A program made the position numbers and the translations under genes. Shown here one piece after another: positions 34,637 to 45,619 of a DNA stretch of 64,000 nt. The notes under the pieces are model-generated. The model was not told the DNA's origin. It saw only the letters and a program-made list of their open reading frames with translations, and ran no database searches. Source of the stretch: Pseudo-nitzschia pungens (Eukaryota; Bacillariophyta; Bacillariophyceae; Bacillariales; Bacillariaceae); NCBI GenBank assembly GCA_037355855.1, contig CM074763.1:5766001-5830000 (forward strand), in the 5' to 3' direction. The number at the start of each line of letters is the position of its first letter. Position 1 is the first letter of the stretch.

Positions 34637-35141
34637 ACAGCAGCAACAGCAAGAAACCCAACAAACGCCCCAACTTCCCACAACGGAAGGATACCTTGCG
34701 TCTTCCTACAACAAGAAAAACAATGCAAACAAGGACCTCGAACAACACGAACACGCCGAACCCGACTCCTCCAACAAGGGATGGTTCGACTATCTCGGGG
34801 GCATCTTTGGAATGGTTTCGGAGAACGATACCACCCAGAAATCTGGTACTTCGACCCAGAAATCGGTGTTCTCCGGCACCACCAGCGATCAGCCGCCACC
34901 GCCGGTAGCGGAAATCGCCCTCTTCCATCGATCCCCCCACACCTCCGGTGAGGAGAGAAGTGGACGATGCTCCGCGGACTCGTCCGAGAAGCGTCGTCCA
35001 CGGGTGGAGATGGAATGGATCCGACAAGATAGCAGCAGCAAGGACGACGATCACAACCACAACCACGGCTCGATGCGCGGGGGTTTGCGATCGATCTTTG
35101 CTCGAAAGAAAAAGCTCGCCAAGCGAAGAGGAGAAATATAA
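30984..35141 (+). CDS. Large low-complexity protein of unknown function (1385 aa, intronless)
   Basis: One frame of 4158 bases from ATG 30984. I do not recognise the family. Features in order: basic N-terminus with an amphipathic Gln/Met coiled coil (about 90-130); acidic Asp/Glu/Thr region with DTRDTRDTR repeats (about 325-340) and Ser/Asp runs; basic Lys/His/Asn region (about 460-700); acidic middle (about 840-960); an Arg-Ser segment with two related blocks (SIRRGLRHGIR and SIRRAIGNSIR, about 980-1055); poly-Gln of about 20 residues (about 1206-1226); and an ordered GWFDYLGGIFGMVS near 1268. The tail is basic. RS dipeptides suggest nucleic-acid or splicing-related binding, but this is only an inference. 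No signal peptide or membrane segment. Confidence 0.88.
34600..34655 (+). repeat. (CAG/CAA)n poly-glutamine tract inside the 1385-aa gene
   Basis: About 19 consecutive Gln codons; the first part is pure CAG (10 or more units), the rest alternates CAG and CAA. Likely length-variable between individuals. Confidence 0.95.
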
Positions 35142-36700
35142 AAGAAAGATACCTCCAACCAAACCAAATCAACCAATGGTATGAGATGATATAATATGAG
35201 ATGAGATGATCATACTAAAAATACAATAACAAACAACATCCAACAAAGCTCGCGAGAGGGCATGGCATGCTGGCAGCATGGCATGATGGCAGCATGGCAT
35301 GGCAGCCGCACGGCCATAGCATGGCATCATGCTGGCATGCATATCCACTAGTAGACAAGACGCGAGTGGGAGCGAAAAGGAAACGAATTCCATTGGTTCC
35401 CACACACTCACTCAATTGTGTGTCTTGCTGTATTTTTAAAGATAATAATATAGTAAAGTAGAATAGTACATGAGATATTACTACTATTACTAGTTTTGAA
35501 TAATACGGATTATTTTTTGGTATCTTGCTACACGTACACTACGGAGGGTACGAAGTACGAAGTATTTTTTACAGTATTTATTACGAAGTACGGTAGTAGT
35601 ACGAAGTAAGGTTGCGTCTAAGACTACTTCGTACTACACTTAGTACTTCAGCGCCGTGACCCTTGCCACAGTCACTGCTTTCGATCTTCGCTGGAACTGG
35701 GCTAATGTAATACGTATCGGTAACCTTACCGTGTTTTAGGGATTGAAACAATAGTAAGGCTTACCGGTACCAACATGATGTCTGTACGGTACGAGGATCG
35801 AGTTGTCAGATACGTAACGGCAAGTATGTTGTGAGTGCATGATAAAGACGGAATAATTACCGGAACGTGTTTTCCTATTCGTCTCAATGTTCGACTCTTC
35901 CGAACAAAGTACGTACTCGTACCGTTGATATGTTCTTCTTCACAAATTGTCCCTGAGCGATAAGTCTCTACCATGTTGAGTTTTACTTACAAGTCCCAAA
36001 CATCAAAGCACAAATATTGTGAGCAGCATAAATATCAAGTCGGGGTGTTTCGTTAAGTAGATTCTCTATGGGCTCTAAACCGCACGAAAATAACCAATCA
36101 TATTCGTCTATTTAGAAAATCGCGCGGAGACTAGTCGGGAATGCATAAACAACTGTGATATACACCGCTTCACCTTAAAGAGAAAAATTATCATGTACTC
36201 GACGTTCACAACTTCCTGTCACGTTTTCTCGAAAATCCGCGGGGAACTGATTACACGTACATGATACGAAGTACGTAGTAATTACGAAGTACTTGTAGAT
36301 TTTGATAAGAGCGAAAAGCGTTGTCCAATAACAAAAGGAGAACAGAGATGATAATTAACATTCCGCCTTCCAGTAAGCATATGAGATCTGGTATAAACGC
36401 AACAACCAACAATCTGAACTAGCCTAGCCTAGACTAGACTAGATTAGGGGCAGCGGATTTTATTCGCAACCATCGAAGGACGGAATTGATTGGTTTGTTT
36501 CAGATTCTAAATTTGTCGAAAGGACCCCATCGGCTATTGTTGTCTAATCTCAAATAAAATCAAGTAGTCTGTTCGTTCCATAAGGTTAGTGCAGTGAACG
36601 AGTAATGTATCGTCTTCAATACTATTGTGTTCTGTTCTATACTATACTGTACTGTACTACAGCATACCTTGGCATAATCTAGCATGTTTTTTTTTGCTCG
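35142..36700. other. Intergenic with GCATGG-rich block
   Basis: 35262-35344 is an irregular array of GCATGGCATG and GGCAGC words, rich in GCATGC palindromes, in the presumed 3' flank of the large gene. TACGAAGTA and GGTAAGGTT words follow (35540-35800, 36255-36295). No gene seen. Confidence 0.6.
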
Positions 36701-38954
36701 CTACATGAAGCAAAAGGTGCCGTTGTTCTTGGGTGCGGTTTTTCGCTTTCGCTTTTTCTCGTCCCCTGCTTCACTTTTCCTGCTTCTCCTCACATCCCCG
36801 TGGCCGAGTCCCTCAAAGGCGTACGCCATGGCCGATTCGGCCTGGGTCTGGCGATTCCCCAGCGCCTTTTTGTATGACTTGAAGTTTCGAAAGGCAATGG
36901 CCACCTTGTGCCGCTGCCTGTTCCCGTCCCGGATCGCCGTCCAGCAGCCCTGGAACTCGTTCCAGACCAGGAACCGTCCCCCCCGGGCCACGATCATCTC
37001 GTCCACCACGCTCTTGGCAATAATGGATTTCTCGGTCTGCCGGGCCCGCTCGTGCTCGTCGCTCTTGGATTCGATGAGGGACCGAAAGGCCACGTTGCCC
37101 GGGTGGTTCATCACCGGACGACCCGGTCGAAAGACCACATCGAGCGAGCCGGGGCACTCGATCATGGTGTAGATCCCGTACTCCGAGGTGGGGTTCCCGT
37201 TGCCACCGCGCGGCGGCGCCGGAGAGGTCGTCGTGATGGTTTGCAGTTGCGATTGCGGTTGCTGCCGTGACGGTTTGTTCGACAGTACCGGTTCGAGTTT
37301 CATGTGGATATTGCTGTTCGTGATGCTGGCAACGATGATGTTGGTGGTACCGGGTTCGCTCTTCGTCGAAGCGCTGTCTACACATCTGTCGTTGTCGTTG
37401 TCGTTGTCGTTGTCCTCATCATCCGTCTCCTCGTTCTCGCTGTCGTTCTCCTGTTGTTGTTTGCTGTCACAATTGCTGTTGTTCTTGTTGTTCTTGTGGT
37501 TCTCTCCCGGACACACCCCAAACATGCCGCAGGTGTAAAAGTTCCACATCAGCGCGTTCTCGAGTGTGCAACGCAGCCGGATCCACTGCTTGAGATAGCT
37601 TGTCTTGACGTTCCCGGTGGGAGTCAGCGGCAGCAGATCCACCGGAATACCGTACCCGCTGATCTGGTACCGGAGCTCGACGGGTTCCCCCTCGTGGAAC
37701 TTGAGGCGGGATCGCTTGGATCCGTTACCCAGTATCAGCGCAAAGACGCTGCGGACGACCTGGAAAAAGGGCACGTTTTCGGGAGTGCACATGTGGTAGG
37801 CGACCACCCGGACCGGTGCGGCCTCTAAGACCGCCTTGGCGAGCTCCCCTCCCTTGTTGATGGGGAACCGCAGCTGGATGGTGTCGGCAATATCCGGGTT
37901 GGGCCACAACACCACGACGAGCCCCTTTTGCTGGGTTTCGACGTCGTCTCCTGCCACCACCATTAAGTACAGGAGGATCTTGTACTGCGGAAGCACATCA
38001 CATCACATCACATCACATCACATAACATCACATCCCACAACAGCACATCAAGCATAGTGTTAGAACACGACATCATCATTGGACTATGAAAGACATCTTG
38101 CAATGCCATCAAGACACAGAAAGAATCCTAGAACCCTAGAACCCGGAACCAAACGCAAACACCAAACAAAACACCAAACAATGCCATTGCACACTTACAA
38201 ACACGAACGGATCCATTCGTATCCCCAGGCTGGCCACGCCCGTGAGGACTCTCCTCCCGCTGCGATCCCGAAAGGGCAGGAGCTGCACAACGCCCTTGCG
38301 CAGAATGGATTGCTCCTTTTCGGTAAAATCCGCCATGATGAGCGGGCGGCGCAAAACATCGGTCCTGCTCTCGTTGTTCTCAAAGGGAAACCGAAAGGCC
38401 AGCAGGTCCAGGTAGTGCACCATTCTTTGGGCCGCCTTTTTGGCATCAAAGAACTCGCACCGCAAAAACTTGAGGCGGAATTCCCGGCTCTGGACGTAGC
38501 AGTACCCGGGTGGGTCGCAGGAGCACCGGGGAGATCTGCCGGGCGATTTCGTTTGCGATTTCGTTTGCGATTTCGATTGCTCGCGTTCCGCAGTGGCGGC
38601 GATGCTTGCGGTCACCGCCATCAGGTAGGCCTTTTTCTTGGAAGAGGGCATGGCGGACAGCTCCGATTCGAGCTGTTTCAGAGAATTCTCGATCAGCTCG
38701 GGGGTTTCCTCCGGTGCCATGCATCGGACGCCGTGGATTTCCTCGCTGATGCGGTTGCGATCTATCACGCTGAGCTGCATAAGCTCCCGGGCCAGGAGAT
38801 CGTTCACGTTGTTCGGATTGTAGCTGGCGTCACTGTAAAAGTTCCGGATGTGGGGCTGGTGATGGTGGTTCCCGTTGTCCTCATCGGACGAGGAGGTAGG
38901 AGGGCTGGAGGTTCGTCTCTTTCCGGAGCGGAGTTCGTCGTCTAGGGGCACCAT
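36701..38954 (-). CDS. Two-exon protein with possible CRAL-TRIO-like N-terminal half and DUF6824-like C-terminus (679 aa)
   Basis: Exon 1 is 38954-38199 (252 codons, donor GTAAGT), exon 2 is 37984-36701 (acceptor CCGCAG). The boundary is phase 0. Residues about 160-330 read FLRCEFFDAKKAAQRMVHYL, ADFTEKEQSILRKGVVQLLP, RDRSGRRV and, across the junction, YKILLYLMVVAGDDVETQQK, then GLVVVLW. This resembles Sec14/CRAL-TRIO-like lipid-binding regions that diatoms pair with DUF6824 (from memory). An acidic Asp/Asn linker follows. Residues about 530-650 show VVFRPGRPVMNHPGNVAFR, VVDEMIVARGGRFLVW and HKVAIAFRNF, the layout of the DUF6824 family, which is widespread and unexplained in diatoms. The usual family word is GRG; here it is RPG. 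Function unknown. Confidence 0.85.
37985..38198 (-). other. Intron containing an (ACATC)n array next to its 3' splice site
   Basis: 214 nt, GTAAGT...CCGCAG on the minus strand. The last 45 bases before the acceptor are GATGT repeats (37993-38035), leaving only a very short pyrimidine stretch. Confidence 0.85.
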
Positions 38955-39070
38955 TGTTGGTGAATGGATGAATGGATGGATCGGATGGATGGGATGGATT
39001 GGATGGGATTTTGTGTGTGTAGTGTGTGTAGTGTGTAGTGTGTGTAGTGTGTAGTGTAGTGTGTGTGTCT
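38955..39070. repeat. GGAT and GTGTAGT simple repeats upstream of the DUF6824-like gene
   Basis: ATGGATGGATGG-type units (38964-39008) followed by GTGTGTAGT units (39013-39068), in the promoter region of the minus-strand gene. Confidence 0.9.
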
Positions 39071-40424
39071 TGTGCAGGAGGGTGGTGAATGTTCTGTTTC
39101 GGGGAGTAACCTTACGGTATGTTATGAGTTTGTGATGATTTTGTGATCTTGTGATTGTTGGCCGCTACACGTACACGTAGTCCTGACCTGAATTAGATGA
39201 AATAATAACAGTAATAGTGAAAGTTACAGAAGAACAGAAGGTTGTTCACAACCACCCCGCCATTCTCGTCTACGCTGTATTGCGATGTGAACGTCGAAGG
39301 GAAGAGCCGTATCGAAAAACCGTTTTTCACGCTGTATTCACTGCCGTGGTGTGCGAGTGCGTGAGTTGGTGCTTGTTGGATGGGTCGAGAAGTTTTGCGT
39401 TTTGTGGATTTTCTTTCTGTGGGCGAGGATCAGGAAGCACAACAGAAAAATAGGATTCCCTGTCATTCGTCTTCATTCAAAACAAACAATAAGAAAAGCA
39501 CGTTTCTGCCCATCGCCCATCATCGATCGTTCACATACTGGCCCACATACTGATCCAGGGCATCCGCGTCTCATTCACCGGGACCTGGGAATGGTTTCGG
39601 GTGTTACGTGCTGATATTGTGATTTGTAGCGAGTTAAATAAAAAAACCGTAATCTGTTGTGGAAAGTGGAGTCGTACGTACAGTACTCGTACGCACATCA
39701 TCGATCACGCAACATCAATGTGCTGGTACTTAATGTAATGATGGCATAGTAGATTGCACATCGACTATGCCGGAGCAAGAAAAAAAACCGGAACTGGGGC
39801 AATGGTTATGCTTATAACTTTATGGGAGAAAAGCAATGCATATCAGATAACAAAAATGGTATTTCGCACGTCTGTAGCCAAAAGTATATGCCTCATGATA
39901 GTTACTTATCAGATCTTAAAAATAAAGCACATGTACAAAAGATACTACAGGAAGTAAAGAACGCTCGTGATGATTGTAAATCAAAAATTAGATTAAGGCA
40001 ATCTTGGAGAGAATGGATTCCTCTAGAAATATTGGAGTCCCAGTTCAATATGCAGAAGAAACAATCTTCGTCGAAAGAAGAACTAACTAAACAGATTAGG
40101 GACTGAGAACGAACTTAAGTAAAAATCTTTTTATTGAGGTTTGGTTTCAATTATTGTTGCAATGAACAACAGTGAAAAAAGATATTCTTCGAACGAAAAT
40201 TATGTGTTGTGTCCTTCGTATCAATTACTACCGTCCGAGTAACAACGTAGCATGATGGATTCTTGATCACACTGATGTATCTGTGTCGCATGCGACGGAA
40301 GATTTACCGGTATCATTGATTGATCGAATTGGTGCCCATCGAGGGCCACCGCACACTAGCATCTCTAGCCTAAGGTTAAGACTTACTCCTACTACACGAA
40401 CAGTACGGTATCCTATGGGATACC

Positions 40425-41060
40425 CCGGCGCCGTCTCGGGTGTACGTCAACTTCGGAGTGCACGTACTCTGTGCTCAGTCGCGTGGTGTTGGCGACGGGG
40501 TGGGAGTGATCGGCAGGATCGTGATCGACAGGATCGGGGTGGTGTTGGGGTGGGCAGTGTGCTGGGGTAGTCAGCGGGAGGGACATGGTGTGGTCCTGGG
40601 ACGATCGGCAGGATCGTGATCGGCTGGATCGGGGGCTGGGGTAGCCAGCGTGCTGGGGTAGCCAGCGTGTGGGCGCGGGTGGGGTAGCGTCGGGGTGGTG
40701 TTGGTGTTGGTGTGTATTGTGTGGAGGTGTATGGCTGGGGAGAAAGGGATAAGTTTTGTTGATCCGCTCCCACAGGGAACAGCACTCCTCATTGTCGTCG
40801 GCTTGGTGTTGGCCAAGGGACAATGAGGTGAGCAGATGGGGAAGGCATCGTCCCGCACCTCCGTGCCCGGTAGCTGCTGCGTACCTTGTGCGGGCATCGC
40901 GTTGTGCCCGCCTACGGTACGCGCGCTGTCGGCCCTCTCGTGACACTTACCTACCTACCATTGGGACCTTCCTCACATACGTCGTAGTGCTCGTCACGGC
41001 GCGCGCGGCAAGTTCACAGGTGGTGCGCGTGGTGGTGCGGGCGTGTCCCCACCCGCATCC
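40425..41060. repeat. GC-rich island with imperfect GGATCGGGG / GGGGTAGCCAGCGT repeats
   Basis: Composition jumps well above the flanks. CGGCAGGATCGTGATCG occurs at about 40510 and 40603; GCTGGGGTAGCCAGCGTG occurs twice at 40636-40672; GTCGGGGTGGTGTTGG recurs. No continuous frame shows codon structure. The origin is unclear (degenerate mobile element or foreign fragment). Confidence 0.6.
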
Positions 41061-41253
41061 TGCAGTTGCGGTGACCTGTGTCTTGCCCAACAGTAGTAGT
41101 GCGGTAGCCTTACGGTAAGGCTTACCTTACAGAAAGGAAAACAAAAAATGCTTCATATCAGTAGTTAAGGTTACCAGTAAGGTTTACTACGGTACGTAAT
41201 AAGTCGTACTCGGACGAGTAATTACCAGGCCAAGGCCCAGTAAGGTTACTACG

Positions 41254-41279
41254 GAATTCCTATCAGCTGATCCCCCCCA
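41254..41279 (+). repeat. Copy of the CTATCAGCTG repeat, single arm
   Basis: GGAATTCCTATCAGCTGATC followed by CCCCCC matches the arms at 24888 and 62856 for about 16 bases, with a TACTAC prefix as at 62848. No inverted partner nearby. Confidence 0.65.
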
Positions 41280-41399
41280 TTTTAAATCAGATTAACTCGG
41301 GGAGTTTAGGGCATTTTGACCTTCGTCTGGTGGTACATTTTTCTACTGGAGTCTACTACACGACTCTGTCATTTCCCAGAAAGAAAGTTTGGTACTAAT

Positions 41400-42288
41400 T
41401 TTCTACACAAATTCATGTACAAATTAGGCTACAACTCCTCCTGACCATGGTGATTGAATTGGAAGCAGTTGCAATAGACTTGTAGCCATACCACCTAGTA
41501 TGTCCATCCAACCCTTGTGCCCAGAGTTGGTTTATCTGGTGTTATCAAGTCAAGATTGGTTGAGTAGGAGCCAAAATGTAATTTTGAACAATATCATGTA
41601 GAATTAGTAGTACTAGTACTGCTGGAGAGATTTCTCAACGAGTTGCGAAACATATACCGGTAATCTTACCATTCACAATACATATTCATACGTATCAGAA
41701 GTTATTGAAACTTGAGATGAGGAGTTCCAAGTAAGTTACGTACGTGGTGGAAGTACCGTACGGTAGCTGAGGACCTGCACTTGTGCGCAGCATGGTGCCA
41801 CCAACACTCAGGTGTCTGAAAACAATGCCCTCTTCTTGTATTCCAAATCCACCCCCTTGCCATGGGGCAAAATTCTCACAAGCACTCCTGTCTACTATGT
41901 TCATGGCAACAGTGAGAAAGCAGCATCACACATCATGGTGGGGGAGTCCCTGGCAAAAGCTAGTACTACTACTAGCACTACCAAAATGACAAAGAAATAA
42001 TGGATTTATCACCACAAACCTATGATGTTGTACTAATAGTAGTGATATGTTCCTACACAAATTCTTGTACAAAATACTAGTACTATGGTGGTTGAATTGA
42101 AAGCACCAGCTGCAATTAACTTGTAGTCATGTCACCAATGTCCATCCAACCCTTTTGCCAAGAGTTGGTTTATCTAGTAGTAGTAGTCTTACCAAGTCAA
42201 GATTGGTTCAGTACTAGGAGCCAAAATAATGTAATTTTCAACAATTTCATGTAGAATTAGTACTAGTAGTAGTACTAGGGACATTTCT
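41400..42288. mobile_element. Possible small terminal-repeat element (diverged 235-bp direct repeats)
   Basis: 41400-41634 and 42051-42288 share an ordered series of blocks: CTACACAAATTC.TGTACAAA, GTTGAATTG-like, GTCCATCCAACCCTT, AGAGTTGGTTTATCT, AAGTCAAGATTGGTT, AGGAGCCAAAAT, TTTCATGTAGAATTAGTA-like. Identity is roughly 75-80% by eye. About 415 bases of non-coding sequence lie between. Candidates are a tiny LTR-type (TRIM) element or a plain tandem duplication. Confidence 0.5.
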
Positions 42289-42784
42289 AGTAGAGGAGGA
42301 GTTTCCACCACCAACAAGGTTGCTGTGTAGGCAACGTAGAAAAATCTGACACAAGAAGAATGTCTTGCTAGTCCCCGACTGAACAACATCAAAAACTGAC
42401 TGGGGTTCACCTAATAAGAATTACGTAGTACCGTAAAATAAGGTTTAGTGGTACAAAGTACAAATTCTTGTCATTTTTTATTCAAAAATGAATTTCACTT
42501 ACTGCTTTACACCTTACCTGGTAGGAAGTAATTATGTACATCTTGTAATCATAGTTCTGTACGTGGCAAAAACAAAAACGAGAGACTGTTTTCCTCTGCT
42601 GAGTGCCTCTGTCCCGGAATCCTCTACCAGTTTGCTCTCCTCTTCTTGTTGCCTTGGCAGGAGGTCGGTTCGGTTCAGTCCAGCCCGGTACAGTGCGGTT
42701 GTTCGTTTGGTGGTTTCTTTTCAGTGTTTTTTTGCAACATCAGCATAAATATTCAACATGTTGGTGTGGTGGTTAAAAAAGACT

Positions 42785-42870
42785 GTGTCGTTGTCATTGT
42801 CATTGTCATTGTCGTTGTCGTTGTCGTTGTCGTTGTTGTTGTCATTGTTGTCGTTGTCGTTGTCGTTGTC
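42785..42870 (+). repeat. (GTTGTC/ATTGTC)n hexanucleotide repeat
   Basis: About 14 units of GTTGTC or ATTGTC. Not within an accepted gene. Confidence 0.95.
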
Positions 42871-43387
42871 TGTATCTCCCGTATCTGTACCAGTACTACT
42901 AGTATATATAGTATGTATCTGTAGTACCGTTCAGTAAATCTTACCTGTATGATTAATGAACATGCTTCCCTTTTTTAAAAAAAAATTGATAAACTTTCAG
43001 GCACCGAATCTGAATCCCTAAAACCACGAAAGAACGCCACAGTTTTTGGATCCGCGACCCATTGCTCATTTTTTTAATCCCCGCGACTACATATCCCTGA
43101 TTTGTTTCACATTCGTATGGAACATGCTGTCTAAACTTCGGGTCCGAATGAATCATCTATCGGTTAGAAATATATGGAACGCATATGGTACACGTACCGT
43201 TAACGCACAGAACAGCAAAGCATAGCACAATACAGCAAAGAAAAGCAAAGCCCAGCAAAGCACGAAACTAGAGGACAGTAACGCATCATAATACACCAGC
43301 AGCATAACACACTGCCACCACAATCTTCTTGTGTTTGTTTTTTTTTGTTGAAAGCAACCACAACTTCGCACGAACGTGTATCTCTAG

Positions 43388-44417
43388 ATGGAATCAGCAA
43401 GAATGACGAACGCAACGAGACCAACAAGACCAACAACATTCGTCCACACAACGGAAATGCCACGAGATCGCGAGATGGTCGTTGCTGCCACTTCGATGAC
43501 CGAGGCGGACTCCCAAAGCTGCAGCAGCAGCAGTAGTGACGGTAGCAGTGGCTACAACTGTACTGACTGCGGCAGCTCAACAACAGCAATCACTGCAGTT
43601 TCGGTTGACATCGACGCGCAAACGTTTTTTGACACCCAGCTCGATCTATTGGACCTCGTAATATCATACCTGGACGTTCGGTCCCTCCTGTCGGTGTGCC
43701 AGACCATCAAGACCGCATCGTTGGTCTTGACCCACGAGCACGTCCTTCGATCCGTACCAGGCAACGGCAACACGTGCAGGAACTGCAACACAAACACAAA
43801 CACGAACACGGCTATCGATTCCAAACTCACGCAAAAACAACGCCGGTCCGCGGATCACGCCAGAGCCATTGTCGACAAAGTGGCGGCGGTCTTTGGCATT
43901 GCCGCAACCGACAACAAGATCAAGAACAGCAACAGCAACAAGAACAGCAACAGCAATATCGACAACGACACCAATGCCAAAAACGGCGATGTGCCTGTTG
44001 GCCTTCCGGTTTCTCCCGCCGGTCCCGACTCCGATGCGCCTGCTGCGGCTCGCCAACGCCAAACGGTGCGAAAAGTGCCAAAGGCCGCTGGTGCCCTACA
44101 CCACCATGGCGGCGCACGTTGGACGAAATCCAGCCCCCGATGACACTCGCCCACAGCTGGTACTATTGCTGCCGAGCCTGTCAATGGGCACCTTTTGCTG
44201 CACCCACTGCCTCTTTCTTCCGGCGAAGACACACTCTCAACCGCAACCACAACTTCAACCGCAACTGGAAACAACCACAATCCCATTCTCCGCAATCGAC
44301 GAGGGTCCGGTCTCGGAACCAGCAGAACCACCAGAACTACTACTAGTACTAGTAGAACCGGAACGTCGCAGCACCGAAATGCGAATTCAAGGAAAAAAAA
44401 TAACAACACAGTGCTAG
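43388..44417 (+). CDS. F-box-like gene with a frame change (small intron or frameshift)
   Basis: From ATG 43388, residues 83-122 read an F-box-like helix set (QLDLLDLVISYLDVRSLLSV then CQTIKTASLVLTHEHVLRSV); F-box proteins recruit substrates to SCF ubiquitin ligases. After an Asn/Ser-rich stretch (43920-43990) this frame loses coding character and runs to a stop at 44143. From about 44034 a second frame carries LRLANAKRCEKCQRPLVPYT and later GTFCCTHC, a Cys-pair region that follows F-box-like segments in other diatom proteins (from memory). This frame ends at TAG 44417. The two are joined either by an intron whose length leaves remainder 1 on division by 3, or by a single-base shift in the AAC-rich repeats. 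I could not choose splice sites. Confidence 0.55.
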
Positions 44418-45619
44418 TACTGTACTAGAGTACAGACCTCGCATCAAGCCCGCTATGGATACAGCAGCGCCTAGCAGTACTAGCACTCGGCACAGCAGTA
44501 CTGTACTACTCGCCTGCTCACCAATTGTTTTCGTTCTCAAAATACTACCTGAAACATACGGACGGTACTAGTAGCTACTAGTAGTACTCGTACTAGTAAT
44601 CTTACTAGTAATCGAATAGGACAACTCCTATCATGCCCATCGATAGAACCCATTGAGCTTTTTGTACAATCATCACGTAGTAGTGGATACCTTTGCGCTT
44701 GTCAAAAATCACTTTTTTGAGCCTCCTCGGTCGTTTGTTTCGACGAAGAATTTCTTCTCTTAGCTTTCTTCAAAAATTATAGTAGTAAGAGATTACTGTA
44801 CGGTAAGGTTAAAACCTGTACGGTAACAGTTTGTTGTAACTTACCGTACGGTAGCTAAAAAATCCTCACAAGATGAGAGAAGATCTTAATATCGATAAAC
44901 CTTACAGTAAAGTTTACCGTGAGGTTACTCGAACATCAGTGTGGAAATCGAACTGGTGATAGCATAGTAGCGAACGAAGAACGAACCATAACGGAAGGAT
45001 CGCTGTCACTTCGAATTTTGGTACGAATATCTGTTGCGATGGTGTCCACAAGACTCACATATTGCAACGGAAATGGAAAATTTCCCTGGACATCGGGACA
45101 GAAAAAAAAAACCGAGAGAAACAATCCAAATCGTTATAAAACGTTGCAACGTAGTAATAGCTCTGTCGAACACTCTAGATCACAGAGTTGTTATTCGTAA
45201 GGGGATGAACTGCCTCAAAATGCGGGGTAAGTTGGGTGTTTAAAAGTGTAATTTTTTCATCAAAGGTCATGCACATAATTAAAAATGATTCGCAAATTCA
45301 CATCACGCCCAAGGCAATTATTGTACCCCCGAAATTGGCATCAAGAAGGCCTACCGGTAGGAGCGTGCTCATGTCCCGTGTTGTAGTATCTGCGTATCTG
45401 CAATTTTGATTTTCGTCGGATTCTTCCCGGTCTCATCTCACATTCGGATCAAAAGGAGACTCAAAAAAATACTTCGTAACTTACTTGTATTGTATTGTCA
45501 TACGAAGTAACCTTAAGGTTACCGCAATACAAGTGTTCAATCCAATTGTCCTAGGGAGTTAAAGGAAATCCAAGCTACCTACTCCAAGGTTCACTACAGA
45601 TTGTTCTTGCAACACAATC
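44418..45619. other. Intergenic, no gene seen
   Basis: Contains TAG/CTA tracts (44565-44605) and dense GTACGGTAAGGTTA words (44797-44930, 45470-45525) up to about 100 bases before the trypsin gene. Confidence 0.6.

Larger units (their letters stand above)
39071..43387. other. Intergenic: GC-rich island, diverged direct repeat, simple repeats
   Basis: No gene is supported. Notable parts are a GC-rich island (about 40425-41060), a copy of the CTATCAGCTG repeat (41254-41279), direct repeats 41400-41634 and 42051-42288, a (GTTGTC/ATTGTC)n tract (42785-42870) and a run of AGCAAAGC units (43207-43262). A 94-codon AT-rich frame at 39822-40106 was considered and left out. Confidence 0.6.

Noticed and set aside
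32289..34681. Several 170-260-codon minus-strand frames (Val/Leu/Cys-rich)
   Set aside because: Antisense of the low-complexity 1385-aa gene, e.g. poly-Cys/Ala opposite poly-Gln. No coherent domain.
39822..40106. 94-codon plus-strand frame with a helical, charged product
   Set aside because: AT-rich like the spacer and without any family resemblance. Kept out for lack of support, although a small gene cannot be excluded.
40413..41118. Arg/Pro/His-rich frames on both strands of the GC-rich island
   Set aside because: Products are repeat-driven, all frames are open because of composition, and no start or motif stands out.
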